Below, piece by piece: positions 1 to 4,455 of a stretch of 5,721 bases of DNA (positions are counted from its first letter, which is position 1; every line of letters begins with the position of its first letter). The position numbers and the translations under genes were made by a program. A model generated the notes under the pieces. The model was given only the letters and a program-made list of their open reading frames with translations. It was not told the DNA's origin and made no database searches. Source of the DNA: Deltaproteobacteria bacterium (GTDB taxonomy: Bacteria > Desulfobacterota > Desulfovibrionia > Desulfovibrionales > Desulfovibrionaceae); contig JANXYI010000235.1 in NCBI GenBank assembly GCA_025350085.1, positions 1 through 5,721 of the forward strand, written 5' to 3'.

Positions 1-443
1 TGCGCGAGCGCAAGGAGGACATCCCGCTTTTGGCAGCGCATTTCGTGCGCCTGTTCAACGAGCGCACCGGCGCGGACGTGCCCCCGCCGGGCCAGGCCGC
101 GCTCGACCGCCTGTGCGCCCAGAACTGGCCGGGCAACGTGCGCCAGCTGGCCAACGTGGTGGAGCGCGCGGCCATCTTCAGCCGCTCGGGCATCATCACC
201 GCGGCCGACGTGGAAATGGCCCTGGCCGAGGGCGCGCAGACCCTGTCGTCCAGCCCGGACGGCAGCCCGCTGTCCCTGCGCCTGGCCCTGACCGAGGTCG
301 AGCGCAGCCTGATCCTTGCGGCCCTGCGCAAGGCGGGCGGCGTGCAAACCCGCGCGGCCAAGGCCCTGGGCCTCACCCCCACCAACCTCTGGAACAAGAT
401 CCAGAAGCATTGCATCGATCCTGCTGAAATCCTCTCTGTGTAA
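1..443 (+). CDS. Sigma-54-dependent transcriptional activator, C-terminal part (5' end outside window)
   Basis: Bacterial enhancer-binding protein that uses ATP hydrolysis to remodel sigma-54 RNA polymerase. The reading frame is open from base 3, giving 146 residues before the TAA at 441-443. An in-frame TTG at 30 is not the start, because conserved sequence continues upstream of it. Visible in order: the RERKEDIPLL segment (residues 1-10), typical of the late AAA+ domain; the hallmark NWPGNVRQL (41-49), with the sensor-II arginine; a linker; and a Fis-type helix-turn-helix near residues 115-136 (TRAAKALGLTPTNLWNKIQK). The central GAFTGA region and any N-terminal receiver or sensor domain lie outside the window, so the input signal cannot be told. 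It lies directly upstream of, and co-oriented with, a sigma-54 promoter in front of flp, so it is the obvious candidate activator of the pilus operon. That link is inference. Confidence 0.95.
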   Translation, partial: RERKEDIPLLAAHFVRLFNERTGADVPPPGQAALDRLCAQNWPGNVRQLANVVERAAIFSRSGIITAADVEMALAEGAQTLSSSPDGSPLSLRLALTEVERSLILAALRKAGGVQTRAAKALGLTPTNLWNKIQKHCIDPAEILSV

Positions 444-471
444 GCTTCCAGGCAATCCATTATTCCTGTAT

Positions 472-593
472 CCAGCGGTTTTGCTGGCGCCAGGCTCCAT
501 TAATTGTGAGCTTTCAGCTTTCTCGTTTTATTATCGCCTGTTAAGCTGATTATCCTGGCGCTGCCGCAGTAGTTCAGCCACTTCGGCACTGCG
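472..593. repeat. Cluster of nested inverted repeats
   Basis: Several complementary segments lie close together. CCAGC (472-476) pairs with GCTGG (483-487). CTGGCGCCAG (484-493) is a perfect 10-base palindrome. GCGCCAGG (487-494) is the exact reverse complement of CCTGGCGC (554-561). Inside that pair, TCAGCTT (514-520) matches AAGCTGA (543-549). CGCAGT (565-570) matches ACTGCG (588-593), with an inner GCC/GGC pair at 577-579 and 585-587. Some pairings are mutually exclusive. The cluster could fold as the 3' end of the activator mRNA, be a cruciform, or hold protein-binding sites. The pairings are seen directly and the role is unknown. Confidence 0.5.
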
Positions 594-618
594 ATGCCTC
601 CCGACACTCCCTGAGCCG

Positions 619-633
619 TCCACAAATTGTGGA
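619..633. promoter_or_regulatory. 15-base palindrome, candidate upstream activator site
   Basis: TCCACAA-A-TTGTGGA is a perfect inverted repeat with 7-base arms around one central base. It ends 122 bases before the first base of the -24 element of the sigma-54 promoter. Enhancer-binding proteins usually act from sites about 80-200 bases upstream, and Fis-type HTH dimers bind dyad sequences, so this is a plausible operator for the neighbouring activator. Its right arm overlaps a 9-base match to the DnaA box (628-636). Assignment to a specific protein is inference. Confidence 0.4.
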
Positions 634-636
634 TAA
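628..636 (-). promoter_or_regulatory. Exact DnaA-box 9-mer (TTATCCACA on the minus strand)
   Basis: The complement of TGTGGATAA reads TTATCCACA, the strict E. coli-type DnaA box. It is a single copy: I found no second exact box nearby, and no origin features are evident around it. It could be fortuitous, because it shares its core with the 619-633 palindrome, or it could be a site of DnaA-linked regulation. Confidence 0.25.
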
Positions 637-642
637 ACATTT

Positions 643-657
643 GCCCCACCCTGGGGC
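643..657. repeat. GC-rich inverted repeat (hairpin)
   Basis: GCCCCA (643-648) pairs perfectly with TGGGGC (652-657) across a CCC loop. An alternative pairing uses TTGCCC (641-646) with GGGCAA (660-665). No T-run follows, so it is not a standard intrinsic terminator. It sits between the 619-633 palindrome and the 680-691 repeat. Confidence 0.45.
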
Positions 658-679
658 GCGGGCAACGGCGGTCAAGGAA

Positions 680-691
680 ATGTGTGCACAT
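680..691. promoter_or_regulatory. Inverted repeat ATGTG-TG-CACAT, candidate operator
   Basis: Five-base arms around a TG centre, containing the 8-base palindrome TGTGCACA (683-690). It ends 64 bases before the -24 element. It shares TGTG/CACA half-sites with the palindrome at 619-633, so the two could be paired sites for one dimeric regulator. Short palindromes also arise by chance, so confidence is limited. Confidence 0.3.
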
Positions 692-755
692 AACATGCCT
701 TGATGATGGGATAAAATATTATGACTGCTGCGTTTTGAACTGGCTTGTGTAAAAC

Positions 756-771
756 TGGCACATGGGTTGCT
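756..771 (+). promoter_or_regulatory. Sigma-54 (-24/-12) promoter for flp and the Tad operon
   Basis: TGGCACATGGGTTGCT matches the sigma-54 consensus (TGGCAC, five bases, TTGC, then A or T) at every defined position. The invariant GG (757-758) and GC (769-770) are separated by exactly 10 bases. With the C of GC at -12, transcription should begin near base 782, leaving a 68-base leader before flp. It lies in non-coding, AT-richer DNA in the sense direction for flp and downstream of a sigma-54 activator gene. Together these make this the best-supported regulatory site in the window. Expression would need RpoN plus an activated enhancer-binding protein. Confidence 0.88.
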
Positions 772-787
772 CAAGGGGAACCAAGAG

Positions 788-803
788 TCGGCCGCAAGGC
801 CGG
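788..803 (+). promoter_or_regulatory. 5'-leader hairpin with GCAA (GNRA) tetraloop
   Basis: CGGCC (789-793) and GGCCG (798-802) form five G-C pairs closed by GCAA (794-797), a GNRA-type tetraloop. U788 and G803 can add a wobble pair. It would begin about 7 bases from the predicted 5' end of the mRNA, where such structures often protect transcripts from decay. A competing pairing of CCGG (800-803) with CCGG (811-814) is possible. The rest of the leader, up to the ribosome site, is A/C-rich and should be unstructured. Confidence 0.55.
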
Positions 804-837
804 ATGAAAACCGGACCAGCAACCGCAACACCAACCC

Positions 838-847
838 GAGGAGGAGA
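838..847 (+). promoter_or_regulatory. Strong ribosome binding site of flp
   Basis: GAGGAGGAGA contains a full AGGAGG (839-844) five bases before the ATG at 850. It is a near-optimal site, as expected for an abundant major pilin, and it fixes the start of this very short gene. Confidence 0.85.
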
Positions 848-849
848 CC

Positions 850-1026
850 ATGTTGACCAGACTGATGCACCTGATCCGTGACGAGGAAGGCGCCACCGCC
901 CTGGAATACGGGCTCATCGCCGCCCTCATCGCCGCCGTCATCGTGGGCGCGGTCACCGCGCTGGGTACCCGCGTGCAGGGCACCTTCCAGACCATCACCA
1001 ACGCCATGCCCGGAGCTGGCGGCTAA
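850..1026 (+). CDS. flp: Flp-type major pilin (class IVb prepilin)
   Basis: Major structural subunit of the Flp/Tad pilus, made as a precursor in the inner membrane, trimmed by CpaA and polymerised into the fibre. The 58-residue product has a 14-residue charged leader ending in DEEG. The predicted cleavage after Gly14 would leave a 44-residue mature pilin starting ATALEYGLIA. Mature Glu5 and Tyr6 form the EY pair of the Flp motif. A hydrophobic helix spans roughly residues 20-40, followed by a short polar tail with TRVQGTFQTI and a Gly-rich end (GAGG). Size and motif are typical of Flp pilins. ATG 850 follows a strong ribosome site. It is the first gene after the sigma-54 promoter, and a 179-base gap with a stem-loop separates it from cpaA. 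That arrangement would suit higher expression of the pilin than of the assembly genes. Such short genes are easily missed by length cut-offs. Confidence 0.97.
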   Translation: MLTRLMHLIRDEEGATALEYGLIAALIAAVIVGAVTALGTRVQGTFQTITNAMPGAGG

Positions 1027-1076
1027 CACTCCCCGGCGCTGCGCCCTACCCGGTACGCAGGCCTGAGAGAAGGACG

Positions 1077-1172
1077 ATGAGCACGACAAGAGCGAGGCGC
1101 AACAGGCGGGCAGACCGCAGGAACTGGACCGGGGTCGTGGGGCTGAGAACCACGGCCCGGTCCGGGCCCTGA
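1077..1172 (+). other. Possible 31-codon ORF between flp and cpaA
   Basis: ATG 1077 is preceded by GAGAGAAGGA with AAGGA at 1070-1074, a good spacing for a ribosome site, and the frame runs to TGA 1170-1172. The product would be very basic (MSTTRARRNRRADRR at the N-terminus), with no recognisable domain, signal peptide or membrane segment. Against coding: it uses AGG and AGA repeatedly, while neighbouring genes use almost only CGC/CGG/CGT for arginine. For a functional role: it has a plausible ribosome site, and its 3' end coincides with the 1154-1168 hairpin, as in a short leader ORF. I lean towards non-coding. Confidence 0.18.
1154..1168 (+). promoter_or_regulatory. GC-rich stem-loop between flp and cpaA
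   Basis: GGCCCG (1154-1159) pairs perfectly with CGGGCC (1163-1168) across a three-base loop. No T-run follows, so it is not a complete intrinsic terminator. It could be a partial attenuator, or a 3' barrier that stabilises a short flp transcript after processing. Such structures after flp would let the pilin be made in excess over the assembly genes. The pairing is seen and the function is inferred. Confidence 0.4.
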
Positions 1173-1205
1173 ACCGCCCGAACCAGGACACACCAGGAGA
1201 GCAGC

Positions 1206-1748
1206 ATGGACCCCGTCATCTTCGCAGCCGTCACCCTCTCCCTGGCCGTGGCCGCCGTCATTGATCTGCGCAGCCAGCGCATCCCCAATCTCCTCACCCT
1301 CCCCGCCGCCTGTGTGGCCCTCGCCTACCACCTCCTGCTCCAGGGGCCGCAGGGCGCCTGGTTTTCTCTCACCGGCCTTGGCCTCGGCCTGGGCCTCATG
1401 CTCGCGCCCTACCTCTTCGGGGTCATGGGCGGCGGCGACGTCAAGCTTCTGGCCGCCGTGGGGGCCTGGGTCGGCCCGCAGACCGTGCTGGTCGCCTTCC
1501 TGCTGACCAGCCTGGCTGGTGGCGGCTATGCCCTGGTGGTGCTGGCCCGGCGCTCGGACGTGCTGCGCGGCGTGTTCACGCCCCTGCGCGCGGCCCTGTA
1601 CGCCACCTGCGCCACCGGCCAATTTCACTACCAGCCCGCCCCGGCGACTGTGGGCCTGCCGAAGCTCTGCTACGGCCTGGCCATTGCCCTGGGCAGCGTC
1701 GCCGCCATGACGCGCTCGGTGCTCATGTCCGGCTGGCTGGTCAGGTAG
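1206..1748 (+). CDS. cpaA: Prepilin peptidase CpaA/TadV (A24 aspartyl protease)
   Basis: Inner-membrane aspartyl protease that cleaves the leader peptides of Flp and the TadE-like pseudopilins. The 180-residue protein is highly hydrophobic, with likely membrane segments near residues 4-20, 28-45, 53-72, 82-103 and 155-175. The two expected catalytic aspartates are visible: Asp20 in VIDLRSQRIPN and Asp78 in the GGGDVK motif (75-80). The late CYGLAIALGS (155-164) fits the conserved PYGxAI-like C-terminal helix. It is short and lacks the N-terminal zinc/methyltransferase domain of PilD-type enzymes, so it should be peptidase-only. ATG 1206 follows AGGAG (1195-1199) at six bases. It is the first gene of the compact assembly cluster, nine bases before cpaB. 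Confidence 0.95.
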   Translation: MDPVIFAAVTLSLAVAAVIDLRSQRIPNLLTLPAACVALAYHLLLQGPQGAWFSLTGLGLGLGLMLAPYLFGVMGGGDVKLLAAVGAWVGPQTVLVAFLLTSLAGGGYALVVLARRSDVLRGVFTPLRAALYATCATGQFHYQPAPATVGLPKLCYGLAIALGSVAAMTRSVLMSGWLVR

Positions 1749-1757
1749 GGGGGCGCC

Positions 1758-2567
1758 ATGAACGGCTCGCTCAAGTCCTCCATCCAACTCGGCCTGGCCC
1801 TTTTGCTCGCGCTCAGCGCGGGCATCCTCGTCTACCAGTCCATGCAGTCCAAGGCTGCTGCCGGTCGCGTTCCGGCGGTCAGGACCGCGCCGCTGGTGGT
1901 GGCGGCGCGCGACCTGCCCGCCGGAGCAAAGCTGGCCCCGGACATGCTGCGCACCCAGGACTACCCCGAGACTATGATGCCCGCCCAGCACTATGCCACG
2001 GTGGCCGAGGTGTCGGGGCGCATCCTGGCCTCGGCCATGTCGGCCAACGAGCCGCTGACCCCGTCGCGCCTGGCGGGCGAGGCCGCGGCCGGCGGCATCA
2101 GCGCGGTCATCACCCCGGGCAAGCGGGCCATGGCCGTCAAGGGCAACAAGGTCATGGGTCTGGCGGGCCTGATCCGGCCGGGCAACATGGTCGACGTGCT
2201 GGTGACCCTGCCCATGGAAGGCCACAATGAGCGCCACATGACCAAGGTCGTGCTGGAGAACGTGCCTGTGCTGGCCGCAGGCAGCCAGATGACCACGGAC
2301 AAGGACGAGGCCGCGCAGTCGGCGGACATCTACACCCTGGAGCTGACCCCCCAGGAGAGCGAGAAGGTCGCCCTGGCCTCCACCCAGGGCACCCTGCACT
2401 TTGCCCTGCGGGGCGCCTCGGACACCGAGACCGTGCTCACCGAGGGCGCGGACGCCCGCACGGCCCTGGCCTCCTACCGCGTGCAGCGGGCTGTGCGCGG
2501 AGCGCGCGGCGCGGGCAACACCGTGGAAATCATCACCGGCTCCAAGCGGAGCCAGGTGACGTTCTAA
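1758..2567 (+). CDS. cpaB: Flp pilus assembly protein CpaB/RcpC
   Basis: Periplasmic, membrane-anchored component of the Tad machine, thought to act with the outer-membrane secretin. The 269-residue protein has one N-terminal hydrophobic anchor (about residues 10-27). A SAF-type domain follows at about 44-106 (APLVVAARDLPAGAKLAPDM and onwards). The RcpC/CpaB core comes next at about 114-243, including ITPGKRAMAVKGNKVMGLAG (118-137), then IRPGNMVDVLVT (139-150), and ELTPQESEKVALASTQGTL (195-213). The C-terminus has the family's common VEIITGSKR ending. Length is normal for the family. The start is set by AGGGGGG (1747-1753), which overlaps the cpaA stop, so translation is probably coupled. Fourteen bases separate it from cpaC. 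Nothing appears broken. Confidence 0.95.
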   Translation: MNGSLKSSIQLGLALLLALSAGILVYQSMQSKAAAGRVPAVRTAPLVVAARDLPAGAKLAPDMLRTQDYPETMMPAQHYATVAEVSGRILASAMSANEPLTPSRLAGEAAAGGISAVITPGKRAMAVKGNKVMGLAGLIRPGNMVDVLVTLPMEGHNERHMTKVVLENVPVLAAGSQMTTDKDEAAQSADIYTLELTPQESEKVALASTQGTLHFALRGASDTETVLTEGADARTALASYRVQRAVRGARGAGNTVEIITGSKRSQVTF

Positions 2568-2581
2568 CAAGGCAGGCCCCC

Positions 2582-4117
2582 ATGCGCGCCGCGTCCAGCC
2601 TCTGCACCGCCCTCGCCGCCCTGGCGCTCCTGCTTTGGCCCGTGGTGGTCCAGGCCGATCCCCCCCGGCGCACCCAGCCCGAGCAGTCGGCGCAGGCCGC
2701 CCCGGCCGAGCTTCGTCAACAGGTCCAGGCCGTGCCGGCCCAGCTCCGCCAGCCGGCCCCGGCGCGCCAGGCCCCGGCGCCCACACCGACAGTCACCGTG
2801 TCCCAGGCCCCGCAGGCCCTGGAGCTGGCCGTGGGCCGCTCGCTCATCGTGAACAGCGACCAGGACATCCGGCGCATCTCGCTGGCCGCGCCCGACGCCG
2901 CGGACGTGCTCCTGCTCTCCCCGCGCCAGGTGTACCTGACGGGCAAGTCCCCGGGCGCCACCAACCTGACCCTCTGGGGCGCGGGCGACGCGGTCATGGC
3001 CGTGTTCGACCTGGACGTCTCGCCGGACCAGACCCAGCTCAAGCGCATGATCTCAAGCGTGCTGCCCAACGAGCGCGGCATCCGCGTCATCACCAGCGGC
3101 AAGACCATCATCCTTACGGGCAGCGTGTCCAGCGCCCCCAGCCTGGCCACGGCCCTGTCCCTGGCCGAGACCTTTGCCCCGGGCAAGGTCCAGAACCTGC
3201 TCAGCGTGGGCGGGGTGCAGCAGGTCATGCTCGAGGTGCGCGTGGCCGAGATGAACCGCAACGTGCTGCAGCGCTTTGGCATCAATTTCAGCCTGACCAC
3301 CGGCGGCAACATCGTGCACTCCATGCTTGGCGGGCTGACCACCTTTGCCAGCGGCGCGCTCACGCCCACGGCCAATGTGGGCGCCATCGCCAGCCCCAAC
3401 CTGGGCGGTTCGGCCTCGCTTACGACCTTCATCGACGCCCTCAAGGACAACGGGCTGGTCAAGGTCCTGGCCGAGCCGAACCTCATCTGCCTCTCGGGCA
3501 AGAGCGCCAGCTTCCTGGCCGGCGGCGAGATCCCCATCCCCATCCCCCAGGCGCTCGGCACCGTGGCCATCGAGTACAAGCCCTTTGGCGTGGGGCTCAA
3601 CTTCACGCCCATAGTGCTGGAGTCCGGCCGCATCAGCATCCAGGTCAACCCCGAGGTCTCGGAGCTCGACTACTCGCTCGGCGTGACCATCAACAGCTGG
3701 CAGATCCCGGGCCTGACCACCCGCCGGGCCAGCACCACGGTGGAGCTCGGCAGCGGCCAGAGCTTCGCCATCGCCGGGCTCATCAAGGACTCCACGCGCG
3801 AGAGCATCAAGAAGTTCCCGGGCCTGGGCGACCTGCCGGTGCTCGGCGCGCTGTTCCGCAGCAGCGAGTTCCGCAAGAACGAGACCGAGCTCGTGATCAT
3901 CGTCACCCCGCACCTGGTGAAGCCGCTGGACATGGCCAGGCAGACCCTGCCCACGGACGGGCTCAAGGACCCCACGCCCTACGAGTTCTTCGTGGCCGGG
4001 CAGCTGGAGGGCAAGGGCGCAACGGCCCAGAAGCCGCAGCAGCTTGCTCCGGCCCCGGACGGCAAGCCGTCGGGTTTCGACGGCCGTTTCGGCTCGGCCC
4101 TGCCCCCGGCAGAGTAA
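2582..4117 (+). CDS. cpaC: Tad secretin CpaC/RcpA
   Basis: Outer-membrane secretin that forms the ring through which the Flp pilus leaves the cell. The 511-residue product has a signal peptide (residues 1-25, ending VVVQA), then a Pro/Ala/Gln-rich linker (26-75) with a short repeat (PAELRQ, PAQLRQ). The pilus-type N-terminal domain (about 79-147, ALELAVGRSLIVNSDQDIRR onwards) is followed by a BON-like segment (about 150-212, with IILTGSVSSAPSLATAL) and the secretin domain (about 213-448). Diagnostic segments are VKVLAEPNLICLSGKSASF (293-311), AGGEIPIPIPQ (313-323) and FPGLGDLPVLGALFRS (412-427), with ELVIIVTPHLVKP (436-448) at the end. A family-like tail follows (LKDPTPYEFFVAGQLEG, 461-477). 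No lipobox is present, so assembly may need a separate lipoprotein such as the next gene. The ribosome site is AAGG at 2569-2572, weaker than its neighbours'. Confidence 0.96.
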   Translation: MRAASSLCTALAALALLLWPVVVQADPPRRTQPEQSAQAAPAELRQQVQAVPAQLRQPAPARQAPAPTPTVTVSQAPQALELAVGRSLIVNSDQDIRRISLAAPDAADVLLLSPRQVYLTGKSPGATNLTLWGAGDAVMAVFDLDVSPDQTQLKRMISSVLPNERGIRVITSGKTIILTGSVSSAPSLATALSLAETFAPGKVQNLLSVGGVQQVMLEVRVAEMNRNVLQRFGINFSLTTGGNIVHSMLGGLTTFASGALTPTANVGAIASPNLGGSASLTTFIDALKDNGLVKVLAEPNLICLSGKSASFLAGGEIPIPIPQALGTVAIEYKPFGVGLNFTPIVLESGRISIQVNPEVSELDYSLGVTINSWQIPGLTTRRASTTVELGSGQSFAIAGLIKDSTRESIKKFPGLGDLPVLGALFRSSEFRKNETELVIIVTPHLVKPLDMARQTLPTDGLKDPTPYEFFVAGQLEGKGATAQKPQQLAPAPDGKPSGFDGRFGSALPPAE

Positions 4118-4134
4118 AACACAAGGAGAACGCC

Positions 4135-4455
4135 ATGCAGACGCGCACCCTGCTCAGCACCACGGCACTCATGGCCGCACTTTCGGCCCTCGCCCTCTTG
4201 GCGGGCTGCGGCGCCGAGGCCGCCCGTCCGCCGCTGGACGCCACCTGGGGCCTGTCCGTGCGCATGGCCGTGGAGAACCAGAAGCTCGACCCCAGCCTGG
4301 GCAGCGACCGCCCGGTGACCGGCCTGGACGGCGTGTTCGCCAAGAACGCCCTGGACGGCTACCGCAAGGGCGCGGAATACGACCCCCAGGTCGGCAAGAG
4401 CAAGGAGCCGCAGTATGCGGTCATCCCCACCGTAATGGCCAAGGAGGCGAAGTGA
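4135..4455 (+). CDS. Small Tad-locus lipoprotein in the CpaD/RcpB position
   Basis: The 106-residue precursor has a lipoprotein signal: charged MQTR, a hydrophobic stretch (about 9-23) and a LLAGC lipobox with Cys25. The mature form is 82 residues. The residue after Cys is Gly rather than Asp, so sorting to the outer membrane is expected if the E. coli Lol rule holds. The mature part contains WGLSVRMAVENQKLDPSLGS (38-57) and PVTGLDGVFAKNALDGYRKG (60-79). From memory, similar short segments (SVR, N-P, GLDG, YxxG) occur in small proteins of other Tad loci. I cannot confirm that here. It sits between the secretin and TadE, where CpaD/RcpB lies in other loci, but at 106 residues it is much shorter than the usual roughly 200. 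A role as secretin pilotin or partner is inference. AAGGAGA (4123-4129) lies five bases before the ATG, and its stop overlaps the next start by one base. Confidence 0.85.
   Translation: MQTRTLLSTTALMAALSALALLAGCGAEAARPPLDATWGLSVRMAVENQKLDPSLGSDRPVTGLDGVFAKNALDGYRKGAEYDPQVGKSKEPQYAVIPTVMAKEAK
4441..4447 (+). promoter_or_regulatory. Ribosome binding site of tadE inside the lipoprotein gene
   Basis: AAGGAGG lies seven bases before ATG 4455 and encodes the last residues of the lipoprotein. With the TGATG stop/start overlap (4453-4457) it indicates coupled translation, and it fixes the tadE start even though the frame is open further upstream. Confidence 0.85.

Larger units (their letters stand above)
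444..849. other. 406-base non-coding regulatory region between activator gene and flp
   Basis: I see no convincing gene here. Hand counts of two 60-base lines give about 43-47% GC, far below the flanking genes. The first 250 bases are crowded with inverted repeats. These are followed by an AT-rich stretch (about 707-725), the sigma-54 promoter at 756-771 and a 68-base predicted leader. No classical rho-independent terminator with a T-run is evident after the activator gene. A -10-like TATTAT at 717-722 lacks a well-spaced -35 partner, so I do not call a sigma-70 promoter. Confidence 0.8.
1027..1205. other. 179-base flp-cpaA intergenic region
   Basis: By far the longest gap within the pilus cluster. 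It holds a 31-codon ORF (1077-1172) with doubtful coding character, a GC-rich stem-loop (1154-1168), and the cpaA ribosome site AGGAG (1195-1199). I see no sigma-54 or convincing sigma-70 promoter in it, so cpaA probably relies on read-through from the flp promoter. Confidence 0.6.

Noticed and set aside
472..487. Intrinsic terminator of the activator gene
   Set aside because: The CCAGC/GCTGG stem is only five base pairs and no T-run follows it.
500..691. 63-codon minus-strand ORF in the intergenic region
   Set aside because: Weak upstream ribosome site, no recognised family, and it spans several palindromes. It is the least implausible shadow, but I cannot support it as a gene.
700..722. 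Possible sigma-70 promoter (TTGATG and TATTAT)
   Set aside because: The spacing between the hexamers is 11 bases, far from the usual 16-18. The stretch is better seen as AT-rich linker DNA before the sigma-54 promoter.
632..725. IHF binding site between the dyads and the sigma-54 promoter
   Set aside because: IHF often assists such promoters, but the best candidates on both strands miss several consensus bases or have wrong spacing.
804..881. 25-codon upstream ORF overlapping the flp start in another frame
   Set aside because: Its only ribosome-site-like bases (AAGG, 796-799) are in the loop and stem of the leader hairpin, and the peptide has no feature of interest.
574..1191. 205-codon minus-strand open frame opposite flp and its upstream region
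   Set aside because: It covers the sigma-54 promoter and the flp gene, is Ser/Gly/Arg-rich, and shows no recognisable domain or ribosome site.
1023..2786. 587-codon open frame on the minus strand opposite cpaA and cpaB
   Set aside because: The product is low-complexity Gly/Ala/Arg/His/Gln-rich with no domain. It lies opposite two clearly conserved genes, so it is a by-product of high GC at third codon positions.
3053..3913. 286-codon minus-strand open frame opposite cpaC
   Set aside because: Compositionally biased shadow (Ala/Gly/His/Asp/Leu) opposite conserved secretin sequence.
2635..4134. Long + strand open frame overlapping cpaC and running into the lipoprotein gene
   Set aside because: The part over cpaC is Pro/Gly/Arg-rich nonsense in a shifted frame. 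Only the section from ATG 4135, with its own ribosome site and lipobox, is real.
4044..4454. Upstream in-frame extension of tadE to ATG 4044
   Set aside because: It overlaps the end of cpaC and all of the lipoprotein gene and is arginine/glycine-rich. ATG 4455 has a good ribosome site and gives a normal pseudopilin N-terminus.
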